This document shows positions 1-7,808 of a stretch of 21,489 nt of DNA, piece after piece. The position numbers and the translations under genes were made by a program. Each line of letters opens with the position of its first letter. The first letter of the stretch is position 1. The notes beneath the pieces are model-generated. The model saw only the letters and a list, made by a program, of their open reading frames with translations, was not told the DNA's origin and ran no database searches. This DNA comes from an uncultured Bacteroidales bacterium (GTDB taxonomy: Bacteria > Bacteroidota > Bacteroidia > Bacteroidales > P3). The stretch is taken from positions 1 through 21,489 of the forward strand of contig CAMNIH010000014.1 in assembly GCA_946540365.1 (NCBI GenBank). Reading direction: 5' to 3'.

Positions 1-1432
1 AGCGCTTGGGTTTCTGCAGGGCGTTGGCTTCGACACCGCCGCTGAGCACCTTGCCGCTGGCGGGCTGGACGGTGTTGTAGGCACGGGCCAGGCGAGTGAT
101 GCTGTCGAGGACAATCATCACGTCGTGGCCGCACTCGGTGAGGCGTTTGGCTTTCTCAAGAACGATGTTGGCAATCCGGACATGGCGGTCGGCAGGTTCG
201 TCGAAGGTGGAGGCAATGACCTCGGCCTTGACGGAACGCTGCATGTCGGTGACCTCCTCGGGGCGTTCGTCGATGAGCAGCACCATCAGGTAGACCTCGG
301 GGTGGTTGTAGGCGATAGCATTGGCGACCTCCTTGAGGAGGGTGGTCTTACCGGTCTTCGGCTGGGCGACGATGAGGCCACGCTGTCCCTTTCCGATAGG
401 GGTGAAAAGGTCGATGATGCGGGTGGAGAGCGTCTCGAGGGGATGACCGGTGAGCTGGAACTTCTGGTCGGGGAAAAGAGGCGTGAGGCTCTCGAAGGGG
501 ATGCGGTCGCGGATGCGGTCGGGCTCGAGACCGTTGATTTCGATAATCTTCACCATGGGGAAGAACTTGTCGCCCTCACGCGGGGGGCGGACGGTGCCAC
601 GGATGGTGTCGCCCGTCTTGAGGCCGTAGTTGCGGATCTGCTGGGGCGAGATGTAGATGTCGTCGGGGCTGGAGAGGTAGTTGTAGTCGCTCGAGCGCAG
701 GAACCCGTAGCCGTCGGGCACCATCTCGAGCACGCCTTCTGCTTCGATGACCCCCTGCTCTTCGGCATTCTTTTTGTCGGCCTTGTCGACGGAGGGTGCA
801 GGTTTCTCCGCTTTTTCGGAGGTGGCAGGTTTGTCGGCCGGAGCTGCCGGAGCGGACGCAGCCGCCGGGGCCGGAGCGTCGGCGGTGGCGTTCTTGCGGG
901 GACGGCCGCGTTTGCGCTTGGGCGCCTGGGCGGTCTCGGCAGGTGCAGCAGGAGCAGCAGCGGCGTCGGGGGTAGCCGCGGGGGCCTCGACAGGCTTGGA
1001 CTCTTCCTTCTTAGGCGCCGGGCTGGCAGGCATGGAGGCCTCGGATTCCGCCTTGCGGCTGAGGGTGATCAAGTCGGGCACCGTGGGCACGACAGGCACC
1101 TCAATCAGGTCCGTCGGCTCGGATTTCGCAACAGGTTCCGTAGTTTCTGCCGGAGTTGCATTGTTGGATTCTTTGCGCTTATGCACCTGGGGATTCTTGA
1201 CGGACGATTCGGCCAACAGCTGGGGCTTCATGTGCTGACGCCGACGCGGTTGCTGCTGGCGAGCAGCATCGGCCGCCTGTTCAGCTGGCGTGGGGTTGGC
1301 TGCTTGATGGTCTAAAATACGGTAGATGAGATCCTGTTGCTCGAGCCGGCTGGCCTTGTTGATACCCATCTCCTTGGCAATATCGATAAGTTCGATATGG
1401 GCTTTGTTTTCAAGTTCGGTCTTACTGAACAT
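1..1432 (-). CDS. rho: Transcription termination factor Rho (3' end cut by window)
   Basis: Hexameric RNA helicase that terminates transcription. 477 residues are visible; by comparison with E. coli Rho about 120 C-terminal residues lie outside the window. The ATG at 1432 gives [20 protein letters not shown], a Rho N-terminal domain. Residues about 45-225 form a long low-complexity insertion rich in Ala, Pro, Lys and Glu with a [10 protein letters not shown] patch. The RNA-binding cold-shock-like domain follows from about residue 228 ([20 protein letters not shown]). The ATPase core shows Walker A QPKTGKTT (Lys near 362), Walker [18 protein letters not shown] and the Q-loop region [16 protein letters not shown]. 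Long insertions are typical of Bacteroidetes Rho; in B. thetaiotaomicron the disordered region is reported to drive condensate formation. The gene diverges from gcvH and has its own likely promoter at 1546-1553. Confidence 0.97.
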   Translation of the reverse strand, partial: MFSKTELENKAHIELIDIAKEMGINKASRLEQQDLIYRILDHQAANPTPAEQAADAARQQQPRRRQHMKPQLLAESSVKNPQVHKRKESNNATPAETTEPVAKSEPTDLIEVPVVPTVPDLITLSRKAESEASMPASPAPKKEESKPVEAPAATPDAAAAPAAPAETAQAPKRKRGRPRKNATADAPAPAAASAPAAPADKPATSEKAEKPAPSVDKADKKNAEEQGVIEAEGVLEMVPDGYGFLRSSDYNYLSSPDDIYISPQQIRNYGLKTGDTIRGTVRPPREGDKFFPMVKIIEINGLEPDRIRDRIPFESLTPLFPDQKFQLTGHPLETLSTRIIDLFTPIGKGQRGLIVAQPKTGKTTLLKEVANAIAYNHPEVYLMVLLIDERPEEVTDMQRSVKAEVIASTFDEPADRHVRIANIVLEKAKRLTECGHDVMIVLDSITRLARAYNTVQPASGKVLSGGVEANALQKPKR

Positions 1433-1545
1433 AAATTTGAGATTGTAGGCTTATAAGTCTTTTTTCTGTTTTCAAACGATAATGATTTGGATTTCAAGAA
1501 ACTTACTGCCACAAAGGCCTGTCTGTTCCTTGTTTTTTGACGATG

Positions 1546-1553
1546 CAAAAATA
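1546..1553 (-). promoter_or_regulatory. Likely rho promoter, Bacteroidetes -7 box
   Basis: The minus strand reads TATTTTTG, a match to the Bacteroidetes -7 consensus TAnnTTTG, about 114 nt upstream of the rho ATG. No convincing -33 TTG lies at the usual distance. The roughly 100-nt leader is AT-rich and shows no structured regulatory element that I can recognise. Confidence 0.5.
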
Positions 1554-1605
1554 CACATTTTTCAGAAATTGGTAAAAAAAAAAGACCAGTATGAATATTT
1601 TTTTG

Positions 1606-1613
1606 TATTTTTG
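1606..1613 (+). promoter_or_regulatory. Likely gcvH promoter, Bacteroidetes -7 box
   Basis: TATTTTTG matches TAnnTTTG and is followed by GCACTCTC, then a leader of about 45 nt before the gcvH ATG. No clear -33 element is visible. The leader is too short for a glycine riboswitch. It lies back to back with the rho promoter. Confidence 0.55.
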
Positions 1614-1660
1614 CACTCTCAAATTATAATGAAATTATAACATTTTAACAACAGAATAAC

Positions 1661-2038
1661 ATGAACATTCCTGCAAATCTGAAGTACACCCAGGACGACG
1701 AATGGGTGCGTATTGAAGGCGAATTTGCTTTCGTTGGTATCACCGACTATGCCCAGCACGAGCTTGGCGACATCGTTTTTGTCGACGTCACCTGTGAAGG
1801 CGACACCGTCGAAGCCGGCGAGGCTTTTGGCAGTGTTGAGGCCGTGAAGACCGTGGCCGACCTGCTGATGCCCGTCAAGGGCGAAGTGGTGGAGTTCAAT
1901 AGCGCCCTCGAGGATGCCAGCGCCATCAACGCCGATCCTTACGGTAACGGTTGGATCATCAAGATCCGTCCCGAGAACATGGCCGACATCGACGCCCTGA
2001 TGGACGCCGCCGCCTACACAGCCAAGATTGGTGCCTAA
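1661..2038 (+). CDS. gcvH: Glycine cleavage system H protein
   Basis: Lipoyl carrier of the glycine cleavage system; it shuttles the aminomethyl group from P protein (GcvP) to T protein (GcvT) and is re-oxidised by L protein. The 125-residue length is normal for the family. The lipoylation motif [13 protein letters not shown] is present with the acceptor Lys at residue 63, and the N-terminal [12 protein letters not shown] and [17 protein letters not shown] segments are typical. The start follows a Bacteroidetes-type promoter and an AT-rich leader without a Shine-Dalgarno sequence. No other glycine cleavage gene is nearby, so the system is dispersed. The gene ends at a bidirectional terminator shared with ilvE. 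Confidence 0.97.
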   Translation: MNIPANLKYTQDDEWVRIEGEFAFVGITDYAQHELGDIVFVDVTCEGDTVEAGEAFGSVEAVKTVADLLMPVKGEVVEFNSALEDASAINADPYGNGWIIKIRPENMADIDALMDAAAYTAKIGA

Positions 2039-2085
2039 GTAATCCAAGCAGTAGCACTGCACTACCGATTACCAAACAACAAAAA

Positions 2086-2116
2086 AGCCGCTCCGAATGG
2101 AGCGGCTTCTCTTTTA
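2086..2116. terminator. Bidirectional intrinsic terminator between gcvH and ilvE
   Basis: A perfect 9-bp stem AGCCGCTCC/GGAGCGGCT (2086-2094 and 2099-2107) encloses a GAAT loop. It is followed by a T-rich tail TCTCTTTT on the plus strand and by TTTTTT on the minus strand. It lies between two convergent stop codons, as expected for a terminator serving both genes. Confidence 0.9.
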
Positions 2117-2129
2117 TTAGGATTAGCTT

Positions 2130-3143
2130 TTAATCCATGATGGTGTTCCAGTTGTGCTTGTCTTCCGCCTCGCCGAGCTGGATGGCGCGGAGAGCGTTGT
2201 AAAGCTTGGTGCTGTAGGGACCAGGCTCTTTGCCGAAGACATAGCTCTTGCCGGTCTCGGGGTCATCGAGACGCTCGATGGGGCTGATAACGGCAGCCGT
2301 GCCGCAGGCGCCAGCCTCCTGGAAGGTGCTGAGCTCCTCGACAGCGATAGGACGACGCTCGACCTTCATGCCCATATCCTCAGCCAGCTGCATGAGGCTC
2401 TTGTTGGTGATGGAGGGAAGGATGCTGGTGCTCTTCGGGGTGATGTAAGCACCATCCTTGATACCAAAGAAGTTGGCGGCGCCAGCCTCATCGACATACT
2501 TCTTCTCCTTGGCATCGAGATAGAACTCGCATGCATACTGACCACCGTGGCAGGCCTCGGTGTGGGCCTTAAGGCTGGCAGCGTAGTTACCACCGACCTT
2601 GTAGATACCGGTGCCCAGAGGAGCAGAACGGTCGTACTTGCGGGTGATCACATAGGGGTTGGCCTTGAAGCCGCCCTTGAAGTAAGGTCCGACGGGGGTG
2701 ACAAAGATAAGGAAGAGATACTCATCGGCGGGCTTCACACCCACGGTGATACCGGTACCGACCAGCAGAGGACGGAGGTACAGCGAAGCACCGGTGCCGT
2801 AGGGCGGGATGTATTTCTCGTTGAGCTTGATGACGCGCTTGCACATCTCGACGAACTTCTCGGTGGGCAGTTCGGGCATCATGATACCGCGGCAGGTGCT
2901 CTGCAGACGCTCAGCGTTGGCCTCGGGGCGGAAAATACGGATCTTGCCGTCCTTGCAACGATAGGCCTTCAGACCCTCGAAAGCTTCCTGACCGTAGTGC
3001 AAGCTCGAAGCAGCCATGTGCATCTCGATGTGTTCGGAGCTCGAAACTTCAATCTCACCCCACTGGCCGTTACGGTACCAGCAGCGAACATTGTAATCCG
3101 TTTTCACGTAACCAAACGGAAGGTTTTGCCAATCTATATTCAT
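2130..3143 (-). CDS. ilvE: Branched-chain amino acid aminotransferase
   Basis: PLP-dependent fold type IV transaminase interconverting Leu/Ile/Val and their 2-oxo acids. The 337-residue protein shows GQEAFEGLKAYR, the arginine-containing RIFRPEANAERL, the PLP lysine in GIYKVGGNYAAS (Lys182), and the late segments ITNKSLMQLAEDMG and EAGACGTAAVISPI. This is the larger eukaryote/Bacteroidetes-like class II form. I chose the ATG at 3143 (MNIDWQNLPFGYVKTDYNV). A 16-residue longer frame starting at 3191 would begin inside the -7 promoter box and so would not be transcribed. Monocistronic, ending at the terminator shared with gcvH. Confidence 0.96.
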   Translation of the reverse strand: MNIDWQNLPFGYVKTDYNVRCWYRNGQWGEIEVSSSEHIEMHMAASSLHYGQEAFEGLKAYRCKDGKIRIFRPEANAERLQSTCRGIMMPELPTEKFVEMCKRVIKLNEKYIPPYGTGASLYLRPLLVGTGITVGVKPADEYLFLIFVTPVGPYFKGGFKANPYVITRKYDRSAPLGTGIYKVGGNYAASLKAHTEACHGGQYACEFYLDAKEKKYVDEAGAANFFGIKDGAYITPKSTSILPSITNKSLMQLAEDMGMKVERRPIAVEELSTFQEAGACGTAAVISPIERLDDPETGKSYVFGKEPGPYSTKLYNALRAIQLGEAEDKHNWNTIMD

Positions 3144-3188
3144 GTTTGTCAGTTTATTATATTGTATATTTATTAACTTATGACATGG

Positions 3189-3220
3189 CAAAGATACAAA
3201 ATAAAACCAAATGCGACAAA
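3189..3220 (-). promoter_or_regulatory. ilvE promoter with both Bacteroidetes boxes
   Basis: On the minus strand TTTG (3217-3220) is followed by a 20-bp spacer and TATCTTTG (3189-3196). This is close to the ideal Bacteroidetes TTTG-N19/20-TAnnTTTG arrangement. Transcription should begin a few bases downstream, giving a leader of about 40 nt before the ilvE ATG at 3143. Confidence 0.75.
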
Positions 3221-3310
3221 AAATTTAACCGTGTTGATGAAAACAAGCCAGAATGGGAGCTAAAATTTTCTTTTTTAGGCAAAAAAAGTCCGCATATTGA
3301 TTTTTTTATG

Positions 3311-3318
3311 TATCTTTG
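3311..3318 (+). promoter_or_regulatory. Likely promoter of the tRNA gene
   Basis: TATCTTTG matches TAnnTTTG and lies 32 nt before the first base of the tRNA. The sequence upstream is A/T-rich without a clear -33 TTG at the right spacing. No separate promoter is visible before ruvX, so this one may also serve the ruvX operon. Confidence 0.5.
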
Positions 3319-3350
3319 CATCGTCGATAAGAGAGAGCGATTTGACGTAT

Positions 3351-3424
3351 GGCCCCTTAGCTCAGTTGGTTAGAGCAGCTGACTCATAATCAGCGGGTCC
3401 TTGGTTCGAACCCGAGAGGGGCCA
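3351..3424 (+). tRNA. tRNA with CAU anticodon (Met or lysidine-type Ile2)
   Basis: A 74-nt cloverleaf. Acceptor stem GGCCCCT/AGGGGCC, D-stem GCTC/GAGC, anticodon stem GCTGA/TCAGC with loop CTCATAA (anticodon CAT), T-arm CTTGG-TTCGAAC-CCGAG, discriminator A at 3424. The CCA end is not encoded. The GGCCCC acceptor with C-G pairs at 4-69 and 5-68 resembles E. coli tRNA-Ile2 (ileX), whose anticodon C is changed to lysidine by TilS, more than E. coli elongator Met. Automated tools would usually call this tRNA-Met. It is not an initiator: the acceptor starts with a normal G1-C72 pair. Confidence 0.95.
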
Positions 3425-3432
3425 CAGAGAGC

Positions 3433-3495
3433 GAATGTTGAATTTAGAATTTTGAATGTTGAATGGCCAATTTCAAAATTCAAAGTTCAACATTC
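3433..3495. repeat. Long imperfect hairpin between tRNA and ruvX
   Basis: GAATGTTGAA (3433-3442) pairs with TTCAACATTC (3486-3495) and GAATTTTGAA (3448-3457) pairs with TTCAAAATTC (3471-3480). Internal positions are mostly paired, giving a 63-nt AT-rich stem-loop. The GAATGTTGAAT word is also directly repeated within it. It could be a small dispersed palindromic element, or a processing/termination signal between the tRNA and the mRNA. Confidence 0.7.
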
Positions 3496-3509
3496 AGTTT
3501 TTTGAAGGC

Positions 3510-3935
3510 ATGGGACGGATAATGGCAATAGACTACGGAAGAGTGCGCACGGGGTTGGCGGTGACAGACCCCGAGCGGATCATTGCGTCGGCGCTGGCGA
3601 CGGTGCCGACGGCGCAGGCTATGCAATATATAAAGGATTACTGCGCGCGCGAGGCCGTCGACCTTTTTGTGGTGGGCGAGGCGAAGCACCTGGACAATAC
3701 AGCCGCCGAGTCGGCAGCCATCATCGAGCCTTTTGTGCTGCAGCTGCAGCAAGAGTTTCCCAATCACCAGATAGCACGCATCGACGAGCGGTTCACATCG
3801 AAACTGGCTTTTCGGAGCATGATCGACAGCGGCATGAAAAAGAAAGACCGCCGCGACAAAGGTGTAATCGACCGTGTGGCGGCGACGATTATGCTGCAAG
3901 ATTACATGAATACTTTAAACAACAGAATATCATGA
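3510..3935 (+). CDS. ruvX: RuvX/YqgF family putative pre-16S rRNA nuclease
   Basis: Small RNase H-fold nuclease of the YqgF family, linked to 5' maturation of 16S rRNA and once proposed as a Holliday junction resolvase. The 141 residues fit the family (about 135-150). Visible motifs are MGRIMAIDYGRVRTGLAVTD with Asp8, VVGEAKHLD with Glu57, IDERFTS (Asp92/Glu93) and the terminal KGVIDRVAATIMLQDYM with Asp121. I chose the ATG at 3510. A frame open back to 3456 would put the repeat hairpin into the protein and give a non-homologous N-terminus. The stop overlaps the def start as ATGA (4 nt), so the two are translationally coupled. Confidence 0.93.
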   Translation: MGRIMAIDYGRVRTGLAVTDPERIIASALATVPTAQAMQYIKDYCAREAVDLFVVGEAKHLDNTAAESAAIIEPFVLQLQQEFPNHQIARIDERFTSKLAFRSMIDSGMKKKDRRDKGVIDRVAATIMLQDYMNTLNNRIS

Positions 3936-4498
3936 TACTACCCATAGTAGGTTACGGACACCCGACACTGAGAAAGATTGCGCAGCCGATCGACCGAAGC
4001 TACCCGAACCTGAAGGAGCTGGTGGCCAACATGTACGAGACGATGTATGCCGCCGACGGCGTGGGTCTGGCGGCGCCGCAGGTCGACCTGTCGATCCGCG
4101 TGGTGGTCATCGGGTTCCGCCCGTACGACGAGAAGACGGATTCCTACGGCGAGGTGACGGAGCAGCACACGCTGGTCAACCCCGAGATACTGGAATTCGG
4201 CAACGAGAAGGACTACTTCAACGAGGGCTGCCTGTCGGTGCCCGATATCCACGAGGATGTGCTGCGTCCCACAACGGTGCGCGTCCACTACTGGGACGAG
4301 GACTGGGTGGAACACACGGACGACGCGACGGGGCTCTATGCCCGCGTGATCCAGCACGAGGTGGACCACCTGGACGGCAAGGTGTTCACAGACCGCCTTT
4401 CGACGCTGCGCAAGACGATGCTGCGCCGTCGGCTGAGCGAGATCGCCTCCGGCAAGGTGCGCACAAAATACCGCATGAAAACATTCCACAAGAAATAA
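3932..4498 (+). CDS. def: Peptide deformylase
   Basis: Metalloenzyme that removes the formyl group from the N-terminal Met of new proteins. The 188-residue protein has all three family motifs: GVGLAAPQ (43-50), EGCLS (98-102, metal ligand Cys100) and QHEVDH (141-146, metal ligands His142 and His146, catalytic Glu143). The insertion around residues 65-80 before LVNPEI is common in Bacteroidetes deformylases. Second gene of the ruvX operon, with a 4-nt overlap upstream and a 15-nt gap to the lipoprotein gene downstream. Confidence 0.97.
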   Translation: MILPIVGYGHPTLRKIAQPIDRSYPNLKELVANMYETMYAADGVGLAAPQVDLSIRVVVIGFRPYDEKTDSYGEVTEQHTLVNPEILEFGNEKDYFNEGCLSVPDIHEDVLRPTTVRVHYWDEDWVEHTDDATGLYARVIQHEVDHLDGKVFTDRLSTLRKTMLRRRLSEIASGKVRTKYRMKTFHKK

Positions 4499-4513
4499 GA
4501 CCCCCTAAACGAT

Positions 4514-5074
4514 ATGAAACGACTGATTCTGTGCCTGATGGGCATGATAATGCTGGCCTCGTGCGGACCCAACCGCGAGAAGCAACTGAGGAACATCGAG
4601 GAGCATGAGGAGGCTCTCTCGACGGTGGACCGCCTGGCCGAAGACAGCGAGGTGGACGCGCTGCTGTCCCTCTACCGTTCGTTTGCTGCCGACTTTCCCG
4701 ACGACAGCCTCGCGCCCGTATTCCTGATGCGGGCCGCCGACATCAACATCTCGCTTGGCCATACCGACGAGGCGATCACGCTGCTCGACACCGTCATCGA
4801 CCTCTATCCGGGATTCGAGGACCTGGGCGGTTGCTGGTTCCTGAAGGGTTATGCGTTCGAATGCGCCGAGCAGTTCGATTCGGCCCGGAGCGTCTACACC
4901 TACTTTGTGGACAACTACCCCGAGCACGATCTGGCCTCGGACACCCGCAAGACCCTCCCCTATCTCGGCATGAGTGCCGAGGAGATGCTGGAGGCCATCC
5001 TCAACTCCAGCCACGAAGAAGAGAGCAATAAGAATGAAAGTCCAGTCGTTCCGCATTCGCGCCAGCTATCCTAA
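4514..5074 (+). CDS. Lipoprotein with tetratricopeptide-like helices
   Basis: 186 residues. The N-terminus MKRLILCLMGMIMLASC is a lipoprotein signal with lipobox LASC (Cys17), so the protein should be acylated and membrane-anchored on the periplasmic side. The body is helical with TPR-like units, for example DSLAPVFLMRAADINISLGH followed by DEAITLLDTVIDLYPG and then WFLKGYAFECAEQFDSARSV. This resembles BamD/YbgF-type tetratricopeptide proteins, but I cannot assign a specific function. It follows def by 15 nt, and its last 41 nt overlap the start of the PPDK-like gene in another frame, implying coupled translation. Confidence 0.85.
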   Translation: MKRLILCLMGMIMLASCGPNREKQLRNIEEHEEALSTVDRLAEDSEVDALLSLYRSFAADFPDDSLAPVFLMRAADINISLGHTDEAITLLDTVIDLYPGFEDLGGCWFLKGYAFECAEQFDSARSVYTYFVDNYPEHDLASDTRKTLPYLGMSAEEMLEAILNSSHEEESNKNESPVVPHSRQLS

Positions 5075-7682
5075 CTACTTCATGGTGAATCTCTACGCCC
5101 GCGAGGGGCGTGAGATTTTCAACCACGACAGCGAGGATCCGGCGAACAAGCTGGAGGGCAACAAGCCCGGCACGGTCATCTACCGCCTGGAGGGCGACAG
5201 CAAGGAGACCATCCGCGAGCTGCCGCCGCGCTGGTACGACATGTACACGATGCTCCGGTCGGGCGATGCACAACGGCAGCACTATATCGAGATGCTGCTC
5301 GACGAGGCCGACGGGATCCCATGCGCCGAACTGGAGAGCAAGCGCGACGCCTTCCGCAACGAATGCAGCCAGTACGCCATCGACCATCCGCTGACCGAGA
5401 ACGAGTACCTGATAACCACACTCAACGAGGGCCACTTCACCGACGAGGAGATCAGCTACAAGGGGCGCATGCTGATGGACCTGACGCGCAACTGCTACCC
5501 GGTGCCCGATTTCTGCATCCTGACCTCGCGGTCGTTCAACCGACCCGATCTGATACCGGAGCTGGTGGAGGCTGCCATCAGCAACCTCGAGACGATGACC
5601 AACTGCCGCCTGGGCGACAGCCATTCGCCACTGGTCTTCGCCATCCGCTGCGCGATGCCGCAATACATCCCCGGCCTGATGCCGACGCTGCTCAATATCG
5701 GGGTGACGCGCACGGCCTACGAGGCCCTGCGCACGATGTATGCCGACGAGATGGCCAACCGGGTCTACCTCAGCACGCTGCACTCGCTGGGCGAGATGCT
5801 GGGCATCGAACACCGCTATTCGCGCAGCGACATCAGCCTGAGCACCGACGAGCAGCAGGCCCGCATCGCGGAGCTGGAAAGCCGGATCGAAGCCGTCGAC
5901 GCCCGGCTGCTCACCGACGCACACTACCAGGCCATGCAGCTCATCCTGCATGTGCGCCAGTTCTATATCGACAACAGCGACCTCATCCTGACCTTCATGC
6001 AGGGCAAGCAGGCCTTTCCCAGCCTGATCCTCCAACGCATGGTGTGGACCATCGGCAACAACGAGAGCTACCCCGGGGTGCTCTACAGCCGCCATTCGCG
6101 CACCGGCGTGGGCAAGCAGGTGGAGAGCTACCGCAATATCTTCGGCGAGGAAATCATGACCGGCGACGTCACGACCGACGACCTCGCCTACCACGACCGA
6201 AGCGAGATCAGGCAGCAGTTTCCCGCCGTGTATCATTTCGACCCGCTGCTCAAGAAGCTGGAGGGACGCTACAAGACGCCCGTCACCATCGAGTTCGCCG
6301 TCGAGAGCCGACCGCACCAGCTGAGCCTTTTCTCGGTGCTCCAGCTCAATGCGTCGGAGATGACCGGCCGCGCCGCCCTCATCTCGTCGATCAACCTGCG
6401 CAACGAAGGCCTGATCGGCGACTCGGACGTCACCGACCTGATCAAGCCCTACCACCTGCGGCAGATCGTATCGGCCTCGATCGACGACCGCTCGCTCTCC
6501 AAACTCCAGTTCTTCGGCCACGGTCTGAGCGTGCTGCCCCGCACGGCCATCTCGGCACGCCTGTGCCTGAGCGTCGCCAAGGCACGCGAACTGAAGGCCA
6601 AAGGGCAGAATGTGTGTCTCTGCCAGGAGCATTTCGTGCCCGAGGACACGATCACCCTCAACGAGGTGGACGCCATCCTCTCCATGATGCCGGCCGCCAT
6701 CCACGTGGTCACCGCCTGCCGCGGCTACGGCATACCGGCGTTCATGGACCTGCACAGCTACGGCATACGCATCGAAGGCTCGACCATCGTCAACAGCGAG
6801 GGGGCCAGCATCGCCGAGGGCGAGATGATCACCGTCAGCTCACGACGGCAGAACATCTACCGTGGCGAAGCCGATTTCCGGCCCGCCCGGTTCACCAAAT
6901 ACCTGCAGGGAGCCCCTGTCGAGCTAAGCGAGACCGAGCAGCAGTTCTTCCTGGAGATGAAACAGTCGTACCTGCAGTACCAAGCCATCGTCAACAACCA
7001 GCAGGCCTCCTACATCACCGACCTTGGCAAACTGGCCCGCCTGGTGCGGCTCGACCTGCACGACAAACCCAAGCAGGCCGCCGGCATCGTCAACCTGTGG
7101 TACGAAACACGGCCCGACGACTACGTCGACGGCGTGCTGCAAAGCCGCATGGGCGACCACAACGACCAGAGCCGTCTGTTCAACCTCTTGGACACCAGCC
7201 ACAAGATCAACTTCTTCCAGCGCATCAGCAACGTGTGTATGCAACGCGGCATATCGGGTCTGACGGCCGGCAGCTTCATGATAGGCCGATTCATAGCCCA
7301 TCCGCTGCCCATCCGCGTGTGGAACAGCCTCTCCGACACCATCGTGGCATTCCTGCTCAACGAGTACGTCCTCTACGAGAAATACCAGCAGGTGCTGCAG
7401 GAGGTGGGCGAGATCAAGCTGGCCCGCGCCCATTCCCGCATCGAGACCGAAGGCATCGACAATATGGTGGTCCACAACTTCGACCTCACCAACTTCTACC
7501 CCCTGCTGCAGTCCAACCACCGCTGGCCGGCCGTGTCCGCCGCCCTCGAACAGATCGAGCACCAGGACAACACGCACCTGCTGATCGAAACCCTGGGGCG
7601 TCCCATAGACGAATTGTTCGACATGAACTCGTCGTGGAAACGAGCCCAGCTGGACGACATCCTGCGCCAGGCCGGCATCTGA
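5034..7682 (+). CDS. Divergent PPDK-like protein (ATP-grasp plus phosphohistidine domain, no PEP barrel)
   Basis: 882 residues. Residues 1-140 are not recognised. From about 140 the chain follows pyruvate phosphate dikinase: YKGRMLMDLTRNCYPVPDF aligns with the GGKGANLAEM...PVPPGF segment (Lys143). LGDSHSPLVFAIRCAMPQYI aligns with the ATP-binding SVRSGA...MPGMMDT segment (Arg205). YSRHSRTGVGKQ aligns with the GTGV..TRNPSTG region. IEFAVE...LQLN aligns with IEFT...LQTRNGK (Glu420 and Gln437 kept, the following Arg lost). The mobile domain keeps a His in AAIHVVTACRGYGIP (His557), matching TSHAAVVARGMGKP. No PEP/pyruvate TIM barrel or CGE motif follows; instead about 250 unrecognised helical residues. 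The ATG at 5034 is preferred over a longer open frame from 4974 because MKVQSFRIRASYPNYF reads as a natural N-terminus. Catalytic activity is unknown. Confidence 0.8.
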   Translation: MKVQSFRIRASYPNYFMVNLYAREGREIFNHDSEDPANKLEGNKPGTVIYRLEGDSKETIRELPPRWYDMYTMLRSGDAQRQHYIEMLLDEADGIPCAELESKRDAFRNECSQYAIDHPLTENEYLITTLNEGHFTDEEISYKGRMLMDLTRNCYPVPDFCILTSRSFNRPDLIPELVEAAISNLETMTNCRLGDSHSPLVFAIRCAMPQYIPGLMPTLLNIGVTRTAYEALRTMYADEMANRVYLSTLHSLGEMLGIEHRYSRSDISLSTDEQQARIAELESRIEAVDARLLTDAHYQAMQLILHVRQFYIDNSDLILTFMQGKQAFPSLILQRMVWTIGNNESYPGVLYSRHSRTGVGKQVESYRNIFGEEIMTGDVTTDDLAYHDRSEIRQQFPAVYHFDPLLKKLEGRYKTPVTIEFAVESRPHQLSLFSVLQLNASEMTGRAALISSINLRNEGLIGDSDVTDLIKPYHLRQIVSASIDDRSLSKLQFFGHGLSVLPRTAISARLCLSVAKARELKAKGQNVCLCQEHFVPEDTITLNEVDAILSMMPAAIHVVTACRGYGIPAFMDLHSYGIRIEGSTIVNSEGASIAEGEMITVSSRRQNIYRGEADFRPARFTKYLQGAPVELSETEQQFFLEMKQSYLQYQAIVNNQQASYITDLGKLARLVRLDLHDKPKQAAGIVNLWYETRPDDYVDGVLQSRMGDHNDQSRLFNLLDTSHKINFFQRISNVCMQRGISGLTAGSFMIGRFIAHPLPIRVWNSLSDTIVAFLLNEYVLYEKYQQVLQEVGEIKLARAHSRIETEGIDNMVVHNFDLTNFYPLLQSNHRWPAVSAALEQIEHQDNTHLLIETLGRPIDELFDMNSSWKRAQLDDILRQAGI

Positions 7683-7740
7683 CCATCCACAGCGAATTCT
7701 TATGTTTTAAGTCCGAAGGACTGACAGCCGACGATAGGCA

Positions 7741-7808
7741 GGGGGTTCCGGCCACAGGCCGGAAACCCCTACACGATTGTCTCCGTGCAACCGTAGCCCC
7801 GACGGGGC
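7741..7808. repeat. Two-hairpin intergenic element between convergent genes
   Basis: The 147-nt gap between the PPDK-like stop (7682) and the BspA-like stop (7830) holds two GC-rich hairpins. The first is GGGGGTTCCGGCC/GGCCGGAAACCCC (7741-7753 and 7757-7769), 12 of 13 pairs with an ACA loop. The second is GCCCC/GGGGC around GAC (7796-7808). From memory, sequences of this style (GTAGCCCCGACGGGGCGACAG) recur in Bacteroidales intergenic regions; I could not check that. They may help terminate both genes, although no T-tract follows. Confidence 0.6.

Noticed and set aside
1614..1660. Glycine riboswitch before gcvH
   Set aside because: The leader after the -7 box is only about 45 nt and AT-rich, too short for the aptamer.
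3144..3191. Longer ilvE start at 3191
   Set aside because: It would begin inside the -7 promoter box at 3189-3196, so it is not expected in the transcript; the 16 extra residues are not family-like.
3456..3509. Longer ruvX start at 3456
   Set aside because: The extra 18 residues come from the hairpin repeat, and the family begins MGRI.AIDYG as at 3510.
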